DNA of 64,000 nt from Mesostigma viride. Lineage: Eukaryota; Streptophyta; Mesostigmatophyceae; Mesostigmatales; Mesostigmataceae. Below, one piece after another: positions 31,001 to 42,843 of the stretch. The first letter of the stretch is position 1, and each line of letters opens with the position of its first letter. The notes beneath the pieces are model-generated. The model did no database searches. It saw nothing but the letters and a program-made list of their open reading frames with translations, and had not been told where the DNA came from. The DNA lies in assembly GCA_009746045.1 (NCBI GenBank), contig RPFO01000078.1, forward strand, positions 1,459,107-1,523,106, given 5' to 3'. Position numbers and translations under genes: made by a program.

Positions 31001-34000
31001 GGAGGGCGTGCTCTGCGCCAAATGCCCCGATGCTGTGTCGCCACAACCGCTGCGACGTCACGACCGCAGGGTGGTAGACAACTACCCGCGTACCGTGCTA
31101 TAGGCAACCAAGCAGCGCACGTGGGCACCAAGGCTAAGTACATCACCATCAAGGCGCCATGCACCATCCACAAAGCAGCACGCGAGATCAGCAGTTTGTG
31201 GTGAATGCATCGTTCTACATGCACCATCTGGAAGGCTATCTTAGCCATCATCCCCATCGCGCCCCCACCAGCGATCATGCCCATCACAACACGCATCGTC
31301 ATCAGGGTCAAACGACATCCTCAACGCGACACCAAACCGCATCACCCAACCGCACACACTCACCAGCTCAATCATGCCCAGGAAGGTCTTCTCCATCGCC
31401 CAGATGCCCTGCACATGCACCATTGCGTTCATCATGCCGAGGAGAAAGGGACGTGAAGGTGATGCAGCCGCCACATCACAGCAAAGGGTCATCAACACCG
31501 CCGTGTCAGCGTATTGTACACGTAGTAGTGTGTGTTTGCATGCAAGAGTGTACGTGAATTGCACCCAGGTATCATGGCATCATGCCAACAAATGCAAAAC
31601 GTGGCCAAGTGCTCAAGTGCTTGGGCGGAGCCTTGAAAGTGGTTGAGCCGAGAGGGCAAACAAACAACAGGGCCTTGAAAAGAGGTTGAGCCGAGATAGC
31701 AAACGAGCAACAGGGCCCCCTGTCCAGGGCCTCCAGCATGCTCGTTGGCCGGTGTCTCTAGTCCGATGCTCTTCGCCCACACATACTTCTGTGATCAACA
31801 CGCTGCAAAACGTGCCCAGGAGACATGCCTGCGAGTTCATTATTGGCAGGGCAGCCTGTCTCCAGCAACACATAAGCTGTATGTGCTTACTTGGGATGTC
31901 AGCAGCCATGCAAGCTCACATGCACTACTAGCATCGATAAAATTTTCACAAGTTTTTGCAAGCCAGGATGGGGCCTTACCTGGGTGAAGGCAGCGATCTG
32001 CTGCAGCGCGCGTGCCAGGGCATGGCGCTCCTGCGACTGCACCCGCAGCGTACAAACAAGACGAAGCGAAGGTTTGCATACAAGTGGCGGAGTTTAAGGC
32101 AGAACAAAGCACATCAACAAGGTCAGACCGTTCTGGCCATGAAGATAACCCGGGTCATTTCTTTTATGCATAAACAGGCACAAACATGCTCTATGGGCGC
32201 GCGCAGTAGCCCAACCGGCACTGTACCGTACGTGCACCCTGTTCACAGGCACAAGCGGGAGCTGTGTTGGCACCGTACGGTGTTCATTGGCAGGAAAGCA
32301 CAGGATGGAAAAGGAGGGCATGGCAGTGCCAAAAGATCCCAGCCCTGACCCCAATCACACGCAGGCTCCCCTCCTCCGCACGTCCCCCCCCCTCCCCCCC
32401 CCGCCCACAACAACAAGCTACCCAACCCAGAACACTACCCACACAGGACTGAGCGTGCACAAATGCACGGATGAATACCGCAGACACACAGACACCCTCT
32501 CTAAAAGCGTGCCAAACAGTGAACTGTGGACGTAACTGCCACCGTCCAAATGTTGCAGATGCCACACCCTGACAAGGCTGCGTTATCAGCACCAACGCGC
32601 ACGCGAATGCTGCACGCGAATCATCACGATGAACCCCAAACGCTGTTCCACGGTCGAATTCCAACGACACAAGGGCTCACTGTACGCCCATACTGAAATG
32701 CAATTGCTTGAATAAGGCATATGCTCCGATGTTGCAGGAAGCTAGCACGAAACTGGTGCACAGATTATAAAGGAATAAAGGAACAAGGACTCGCCAGCAA
32801 ACCGTATCCCACCACCGCCATGATGTCAGGTACGGATACTCTGCAGGACTGCAGCTCCGCTTCAAACCCTACGCCTGGGTTATCCCCTCACCTTGCCAAT
32901 CCCCACATCAACCATGCCAGAGTATACCGCCTACCTATCGAGGCACCAGGCCTCGCGCACTACGGCACCATCTCTCACACACTAGCACACGGCCCCTCAC
33001 CATCGCAAACCGCTTCACGCCCGCCTTGTCTCGACCTGCTGTCGATCGACGGCCCTAGCCCCCCTGCATTCCCTCACCGTCGCCCACTAGCACACGCCCC
33101 CTCACCATCGCAAACCGCTTCGTGGCCCTCACCATCACTCACACACTGGCGCACGCCCCCCTCACCATCACAAACTGCTTCACATCCGACTTGTCCATGC
33201 GTGTGGGCAGCTCCTTGAGGTGCTGCGTCTGCAACACAATCAGCTCCTGCACGATGCCAAACATGTTCACCTGCGCAGGGGGGCCACAGGAAGTGGATGC
33301 AATGCAGCAAGGTTAAGCGTGTGAGCACGATGCCAAACATGTTCAACTGCCGAGCGAGTAGTCGACAAATGGGATCAGGTTTGGAGTACAGGGTTGATGA
33401 TAGCATTAGTGAGCAGGAATCAAACGTTTTCAACTGCTGCGATCAAACATCTTTGTTTCAACTGCAGAGTGGGCAACCGTGGGACAAGCTTGCACTAGAG
33501 CAAGGGTAGGTATGCGACTGAAAAAGAACTTGTCGATCTCCGGGGCGATGGTGGGCAAACGCAGGCAGAAGCAGGAGGTGAAAGGGTGTGACTGGTTCAA
33601 GGGTGCAAATGCAGTGCATGTGTCAGCAGCAGATTACTTTGGCAATGATAATGCCAGGCATGCCCATGCGCATGACACGAAAGTACTTACTTACTTTTAC
33701 TTATAATGCCGGGACGTTAGACACGGCAGAGGACGCAGTTGAGCGCCGCCTTGCATGCCACTGGAGACAAAGTGAGTACCAACGCCATGTTTTCTGATGC
33801 AGCCACCGGTGCGAATGAGGTGCCGTACTAATTAGATGCCTGTACTGATGAGGTGACGGCACTAATGAGGTGCCTGCACTAATAAGGTGCATATGCTTGT
33901 GCAGTGCCTGCACTGATGAGGTGCCTGTACTAGTGGAGTGCCTGCACTTATGAGGCGCCTGCACTACTGAGGCGCATGTACGGATGAGGTTCCTGTACCC

Positions 34001-37000
34001 CTGCGATGCTTGTTGTGTTTAAAACTCCACAGTAATGCTGGCCTGCCCCTCATAACCTTGGTGTGCGTTCATATCACGCCTTACAAGCAATCCCAACTAG
34101 CAAAGCCATCACGACATCTAAGAAGCCTCAACCAAATAGCGTCCAATAGCCCTTTCTTACAGCATCACTACACCATCCCTGCAGCAGCTAAAAAAGGCAT
34201 ACAACTATTCCATTCCTTGACTGCGCCGTTGTCAACCTCACCAGCACTGTTTCCAGGACCACCCCACCATTCCTCACTTCCAGCATCCCCCCAGCATCCC
34301 TTCAGCAAATGAAGCACGCTTACCTGCACCACCACGCCACAACGAGGCATCGGTGTTGCATGCCTGAGCAGCCAAGTGTCTAACCGGAACCACCTCCCAG
34401 TAAAACCGAACCAAACCATTCCTTCAGCATATAACACGAGCTTATCAGCACCACCTCCAGCTCCAATAAACCTGTTTCATGCCTGAGCGCTTGTGGGTGC
34501 TACCGGCACCACCTCCAACATCACCACACGGATTTCTTGACAGCTGCGTAGGCTGCCTTACCGGCACCACTTCCAGCGTCGCCCGCGCAAAGGACGCCAG
34601 CTCGTGCGACATGAACTCGGTGGCGGCGTAGAGGTCAGGGCTGGGCACACAGTATTTGTGGTACGGCCAAAACAAGAAGAGCATGGGTGGCGGAAAAGAG
34701 AGTACGTAACGCAGCTGCAGAGATGCAGCAGAGATACAGAAATTGATGACGATGCTGGTAAGACTCACACGCAGGCATCAGTATACAAGCATACAGGGAA
34801 GGAACGTAGTGCATAAGAATGAAGGTATTAAAACAACATGGCGAGGGTGGTAGCCCCCCATGAAGGCCGCGTATCATGATTGGTTGATGCCCAGCTGGTC
34901 TAGTATTGTCGCAAGAGGAAACTCGTAAGAGTCTACATATCAATCTTAACGACTATAGTAGTATTGATGTTTCAATATCAATAGTAATAAGACAGTGAAA
35001 TAGTTTGGTACAATACCGGATTCGAACACAGGACCTCTTGCATGATTTCAACATCAATGGAATGAAGACAGCGGTATCCATCACATGCTGGCATCAACCA
35101 CTCTTTGTTCACTTCCCCTTTCACTACCTCTGAAACGCATGTCGCAAGGTACGCTGCCAGGCCCGCGCCCGCTGCTTCATACGTTACGATAGCGCCAATC
35201 GCTGTAGGGGTAGAAGTCATCGAGGATGAAGACAAGTGTGCATGGCGTCCCCCCGACTACACTCATCCCTTGGTCCACACTAGCACGCGTCACATCCAGC
35301 GACTCATCCGGTCATCCCTGCAAACTACCCCAGACAGCACTCCTGCGCCTTACGGTGCCTCCCAAGGGGCAGTGCCTGCCCCATGGTGCACGTGCCGTGG
35401 CTCACTCCAGTACCTATTCTATTGATAGTTGCATGTATTTGAAGCATGTACTTGTAGCTTGTATCTGTAGCATGTGTTTGAATCATGTGTTTGAATCATG
35501 CGTTTGAATCATGTACTTGAAGCATGTGCTTGTAGCATGTACTTGAAGCTTGGTTTGCTGTACTGCTTGCCACATGCGCACCTGCTGCACTGGCTGAGCC
35601 GCAGCAACGGCATCTCCATCACAGACCGCAACTTGGTGAAGAGGCAGCGCAGCTTGAGCAGGGAGCGGGGGTCTTTCCGCACACGCGCGTGGAGGCGGGG
35701 GATGTGGCCCCGAGCAATGTTCCAGAAATAGCCGCAGTCCGACACCTGTGTGGGCAGGTGAACCAGAACCAGGTTAGACTACAGGCGGCACCAGCAGCTC
35801 GCAGATGGACACTTAAGGGAACCCATGAGGCTGGGATGCATTCCCATGAATTCTGATCAGACACTCCGCAAAGGTGAAAACCTTTGCGTTCAGTGCCGGG
35901 CCGCGGAAAACGCGGAAAACGCGATCTACAAATGAATCCGACCTGAATCGAACTGGGGACCTCTCGCACCAAATTTTGCTGACAGCAGGACGGACGTCTC
36001 CGGTTACCATGGCATCGCCAACTTACACCTACAGTCATCCGCAAAATTTCTCCTGTCCGGGGAGTGATGCAAGCCTTTCGGATTTGGTACTAGATAAATC
36101 ACTCGAGATCTGTGTGTATGAATATTTCATTGCAATGGCAGCTCACGCCTCCCTCTAAATTCTTCGATGTAAGACGCACGACATTGCAAAAGTAGTGCTG
36201 ATGCACCAAGGAAAGGGCCGTCGCCGCTCCCTTACCCGCAAAGCTACCCCCTATACCCCACAGGAGTGGAACCCAAAACTGTGGCGCGTGACTTTCTGAC
36301 AACGATATGCACTCATGACCACACACACACCACATCGGCACCATCGCTATTGGCTTCCAGGTACATGAACATACTTAGCCATGCAGTTACCAGCTACATG
36401 TACGCCATGGTTCCGGACGCATGATTCTGATACCCAACGGCCTGTTCGCGAGTCCGGACGCATGATCAGAGCCACAGAATCGGCCAGCGAGCACGTACCA
36501 CCGCTGCCATCCAGCGCCTACCCTCTACATGGGGTCTCCTTGCGAAGCCGTAGATGGATGCGCGCTACCCAGGCCAGAAGCACCCCAGATGGGAGGTGAG
36601 GCATACATAGGGGCACAGCTGGATTAAATTCTTCAAACTACTTACTTGAGGGCATACTTATGGGCGTTGTGGGCTCAAGCTACGTTCATGTTTCGCGATT
36701 CTCCAGATTTCTGGCCTGTGCTGGTCGTCTCATGGACACTTAAATCCAATTCTTTAACTACATGCTGGACGGCAGCACGGGGCCAGCGCGGTGCGCCCTG
36801 TAAAAAGCATACTACCTCTGACGCCTTGTAAACGTGCATTACTTGGGGGGCAACCAGCCACCACAGCCAGCAACCTCAGCGCTCCATGCGACGCGGCCGG
36901 ATCCCGCAGAAGCGGACCTAGGGTCCTGTAAACGACAAGACTAAACGACTAGCAAGCCCCACGCCGCCAGCCAGCGACACAAAGGCTCCCGGCAGCACGC

Positions 37001-40000
37001 AGCCACAATGCCAATCAACCGCGAACATGCACCACCGCCGCCATCATACTTGACAAATAGATCCACAACGTGATGACAGCCACAGCATCAGCCTGCGAGC
37101 ACATACCACCGCCACCGTGGTGAGTATGGCCGGTGACAGCTCCAGCAATAGCATGAGCCGCGTGACCTGGTGCCGTGTCTCCACCAGGTGGGCCTTGGCC
37201 TGCAGCTGCGACGCCAGCTGGTGAAGCTGCAAGACGTCACTCAGCGCCGCCAGCACTTTCTCCAGCGTGCGTTTGCTGCGGCGGCTGCTGCCGGTAATGC
37301 TGGCGGTGGTAGAGGAGGAGGATCGGCCAGAGGCGTCCCCAAGATCCAGCGCATCCAGCTGGCTGGCAATTCGATAGAACCATTCCTGTGGCGGATGCAA
37401 GATGGGAGCAATGCGTGGGGCATATACAGGGTAAGAACAAGGCATGCGGGCAGGTATAGGACACAAGCAAGGCATAGATACCCAAACAGCCAACTATATA
37501 TGACTAGTACTATGTACTACTACATACTACTATATACCCGGCCGATGGTGGCTAGCAGCAGCACCCAGCGGTACCTTGTGGCGGGAAGCGGCTCCATGAT
37601 CCACGTTCCGTACCTGTGACGACACGCAGCGGCTCTGGCCAGTGGCATTATGCGACAAAAAAGGAGGCCCAGGCCCCGGGGCCCTGAGCAAGTAGGCCCA
37701 GGGTATATGGTGAAAGGTTGAAATAGCGGGGGTGGTGGACGACAGAGGGTGACATGACCAATATCCCTTCAATGTAGATAGCGGGGGTGGTGGACGACAG
37801 AGGGTGACATGACCAATATCCCTTCAATGTAGATAGCGGGGGTGGTGGACGACAGAGGGTGACATGACCAATATCCCTTCAATGTAGATAGCGGGGGTGG
37901 TGGACGACAGAGGGTGACATGACCAATATCCCTTCAATGTAGATAGCGGGGGTGGTGGACGACAGAGGGTGACATGACCAATATCCCTTCAATGTAGATA
38001 GCGGGGGTGGTGGACGACAGAGGGTGACATGACCAATATCCCTTCAATGTAGATAGCGGGGGTGGTGGACGACAGAGGGTGACATGACCAATATCCCTTC
38101 AATGTAGATAGCGGGGGTGGTGGACGACAGAGGGTGACATGACCAATATCCCTTCAATGTAGATAGCGGGGGTGGTGGACGACAGAGGGTGACATGACCA
38201 ATATCCCTTCAATGTAGATAGCGGGGGTGGTGGACGACAGAGGGTGACATGACCAATATCCCTTCAATGTAGATAGCGGGGGTGGTGGACGACAGAGGGT
38301 GACATGACCAATATCCCTTCAATGTAGATAGCGGGGGTGGTGGACGACAGAGGGTGACATGACCAATATCCCTTCAATGTAGATAGCGGGGGTGGTGGAC
38401 GACAGAGGGTGACATGACCAATATCCCTTCAATGTAGATAGCGGGGGTGGTGGACGACAGAGGGTGACATGACCAATATCCCTTCAATGTAGATAGCGGG
38501 GGTGGTGGACGACAGAGGGTGACATGACCAATATCCCTTCAATGTAGTCTGAGAACCGATAAAAACACAAAATAGATCATTAATATTAAGCAATCATCAT
38601 GCATTAAAATGAAAATTTTATTTTTATTTTTATTTTTTTTTTATTTTATTTGGGGGGGGGGGGGGGGGGGGGGGGAGGGGCATCGGCGCACTCGCCAGAC
38701 CGCACTTGTTAGGGAGAGCGTGCATGCAGTGCATTGGACATGCATGCACTGCACCATGAGTTGTTTTGGATGGAGCAGGCGGGGCAATGAGGCAAGCGAG
38801 CCACACGACTACAAGCGAAGAAAAATGCTGTCTCATGATGAGAAAAGGGGCCGGGAGTTTATAGCAATGTTGTCCTACAAAGAGAAGGGGCTGGGAGTTT
38901 ATATCAAAACAGTCTCATGAAAAGGAAAGGCCTTGGGAGTCTATGACAACGTGGTCTCATAAAAAGAAAATGGCTTATAGCTCATGTCAGTATTTGTGTT
39001 CCGACATGGATACTCAAGTTTAGGCAGCGGGAGTAAAATAGTCTAATACCACCTGGGTGCTGCCACCTGCAAGACTTTTTGTTTCCCTGAGGATTGACAA
39101 TCAGGCCGACAAACAGATAGTGACCATGAAGCCAGCAACTGCGTGCCACGCCACATCCATCCAGGTCCCACCGCACCTGTAAACTTGCGTCCTTGACGTC
39201 TCTTGCCAGAGACAGCACTCGCGACCCTGCATAGAAATCACCGAGCTCCCGAAGGGCCAACACGGCCCTCGCCCGGCTCTCCCTCATCTTGGCCGCTTGC
39301 GACCCGAGCAGGCCGCCGTACATCTGCTTCACCTGGAGCTCGAGCGCTGCGGTGTCCAGCATAAGGGTCAGGGAGGCCTCGGCGCGCACGTCCGCCACCG
39401 CGACCGACACGGAGCATTTCGCGAGCAGCTCTTGGAGCTTCTTGTTGGTGGTCGTGCGGTGCAGCAGCAGCCATCGCAGCGTGATGTTGCACTCGCGGAT
39501 GCAGTCCAGCACCTGCAGGGGGGCGTATGGCAGTAACCATGCGGGATGTTCGGTGCGTGTCATGGAGCGTGCCTGTAAACACCATGCACTCCACGTGCAC
39601 GCGAGAATGCCCATGCATCGGGTCACGAGAATGCCGTCCAGACCAGAACCTGACCGGTGAGGGGTCAGCAATACAACCATGGCACAGATAGAGCGGCGTA
39701 CGATATTGAGCTTGTGCACATCATGCATGGCGCTTGAGCACACCATGCATGGCGCTTGAGCACACACCATGCATGGCGCTTGAGGTGCGCGACCGTCCAG
39801 CAACTGCGGGCCAGTGACCAAGGTACCGTTTGATGTGCAACCCATGACATAACACAAGTGGACATTGCACTAGTACCCCTGTGAAATGGGAAATACACGG
39901 GTCAACGCCTACCTGAGCAACGCGCCCCACCAGAAACTCCTCACTCCTATCGACACAACAAGAATGGCTGGTCCTGCGCCACATTTTTCAGCAGAGGCTC

Positions 40001-42811
40001 CTCACATCTACCCATACCCGCATCCTCCCATCTACCCATACCCGCATCCTGCGCTGATCAATGGCTGTACCTGCCCCACATTCTCCAGCAGAAACTCCTC
40101 GCTCAGCACGCCCTCCTTTAAGAACCCCGCCACATCCCGCTGCAACACTTCCAGGCGCGCCGTGTGCTGCTCGTTTAGCCGCTTTACCGACGCGGGCTGG
40201 ATGGTCCCTGCCAGGGCGGCCCGCGTGGCGGCCCAGGGTTGCCACAGCTCACTCAGGTCGATGGTGAAGCCCAGGTAGAGGTGGACAACCCAGTTGTCGG
40301 CATAGTGGCGCGTCACCAGCTCGCGCATGAGGGCGTGGTCGGAGTGCATGGCCTGGGTGGGATCCCAGCAGTTGGCGTGGTGGGCGAGCACAGCCAAGCA
40401 AAATGTTGGGGGTGGGCGAGCACAGCCAGGAAACATAACAGAGAAGCTGTAGTGACAAGCATAACAGAGAAGATGTGGTGGTGTCCGAGAGTGTGGTCTG
40501 TTCAGAGTAACACCCATAAGCAGGTGATCGCAGGTGGAGGGTGCGATTACAGTGCACACAATCAGTCAACTGATAAGGCCGGTTCCCAAAAAGAAAACCA
40601 AAGAGGAGAGGATGTTACCAGGGCATTGTCCGAGCGTGTCTCCTGGGCGAAGTGGAGGGCAATATGCTCGGTAGAGATGCAGGGGACGCTTACGATGGGC
40701 ACGGTGTCATGCATGGCGATAGGCACGGTGTCATGCATGGCGATTACGATAGGAACGATCAGAGACCACTGATAGGCACCCTCGCAACTGGGAGGACAGA
40801 AAACAGAAAACATAACGAACGAAACGAGGTGTACGAGCGCATTGCCAGCACGACAAACAGATGAACGGCGTGCAGAGAGGCGAAGGCTATGACACTGTGC
40901 CCCCCGCTCACCTCGGGCAAGAAGAGCAGCAACACAAACAGGCAGGACGCCTGCGGGGCCAGCGCGGCGCTCCGGTGCTCGTGTTTCGGGTACAGCCGCG
41001 TCTGACAATATAAATCGTCCGACCGGAGCCGCTCCACCAGCGGCTGAACGACGCTGACCGGGAGAGCAAACCGACCAATCAAAGTGTCCGCCCAGTTCAC
41101 CCGCGCGGCGTCCCGGTCCACTATATCCCCCCCCGCCCATAGTGACCCCCCCAAGAAGGACATCAGTATCCCCCCCCCTCGCGCGGCACTACTACCCGCC
41201 ACCCCTGCCCATCCCTTGCTTGCCCGCAAGCTACCCGCAGAATTCCCCAGAATCGGCTGGGATTCCCGACACAGCCGGTACACCGCATCAAAGGTCGTTA
41301 TGCTGGCAGCCGGCTCTCTGCCACGGTGCCGGTAGTGGGCCACCGCGACGCGCTCCCTCAGTTCGCCCGGGAGGCATAATTCTGTCAGCAGCAGCAGTGT
41401 CCCCAGCAGGTGCACGGCTTCTACTAGCAGCTGCTTGCCTTCCACGCTCAGCAGCAGGCCATCTAAGGTGTGGCCCAGGTAAACACCGTCCTGCGGGTTG
41501 CAAGAATTCAGGTTTCGGACAAACAGCCAGTTATAAAACTAGCAGACGCCAGTCAATCAGAAAAATCCCACAATCTAGACCTATATCGCTGGAGCCCAAC
41601 CACCGCAAATCAACGCAAAGGGGTTGCGTTTTGTACAAATAGGCTGCAAGCCCAATGCCATCCCCCACATACCGTAGTGGCCATAATCACTTTGCTATAC
41701 CACCATACGGTACCATACAGTACTAGCATATAGCCATGGTTCCTGTTGCTGACATACCGTGGTGGTCATAATCACTTTGCTATACCACCACTTTGCGAAT
41801 CGACCTCACAAACTGCTTTTGATGGGCTTCATTTTGGGTTGCAAAGTTCAAAAGTTACCGCGCCGCGCCGCACAGCCCGTCTAGCCAGCGAACGCGTCGG
41901 CGCGCCACAACTTTCGCGATATTATTAAATGAGACAACTATTACTATTTCATGAAGTATATTATTACCAGTGCTACCTAATAGCCCAATTGATCAATCAA
42001 ATCAACTATTAGGTAGCCTACCTAATATATTACCCGGGTAATCATTAACTGATAAGAAGGTACAAGCCACTGACCAAGTGACCATAAACAAGTCGATCGG
42101 CTCGCAAACCTGAAACTTTGCCTTCATTTGGGGTCGCAAACTATAAATTTCACCTTGTTTTTGGGGCACAAAGTAGTTTGTCGCAAAGCGATTATGACCA
42201 CTACAGTAGGTATACCGCACGCTCGGTAAACCCCAACCCCTTCCACCCACCTTAATGTGCTCCATATACTGTCATTAGCTTGTGCTCACACGGCCTCACG
42301 GCACCCACCTTCAGGCCCTGCACGCCGTCTCATAGCCGGGCATGCCCACGCTGAGGTCCTGCCCATCAAGGCAGGTGACTGCGCCACCTCCTCCCCGTTC
42401 CACCCCACCTCTCACCCACGCGCAGGTGCTGCCTGCGCTCACACTACCGTGAGCTCATACTGCCACACGGCACCCACCTTGAGGTCCTGCAAGAACGCCA
42501 GCAGGCCCGTGTGGTACTCCACGATGCTGCCACACGCGGCGTACAGAGGCTCCACCACGGTCGCCAGCAGCGGACCGTTTGCGAACTCGTCATCCAACCG
42601 TCGCAGCTCCGCGTCCTGATCTATGCGAGCCTCGGTGCCGTCCACGTCATCAAAGTAGCTGGCAGGTTGTTGTTGGTGGTGGTGAGGTGGTGGTGGTGGT
42701 GGTGGTGGCGGTGGTGGTGGCGGTGGCGGTGGTGGTGGCGGTGGCGGTGGCGGTGGCGGTGGCGGTGGCGGTGGCGGTGGCGGTGGCGGTGGCGGTGGCG
42801 GTGGCGGTGGC

Positions 42812-42843
<32 letters not shown>

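Noticed and set aside
33808-34012. Repeated CTGATGAG motifs suggesting hammerhead ribozymes
   Set aside because: The matching GAAA core and stem pairing are missing in every unit; the motif is part of a simple tandem repeat.
34998-35095. Functional tRNA gene
   Set aside because: B-box and variable loop look right, but acceptor and T stems do not pair fully, and length is off; SINE head preferred.
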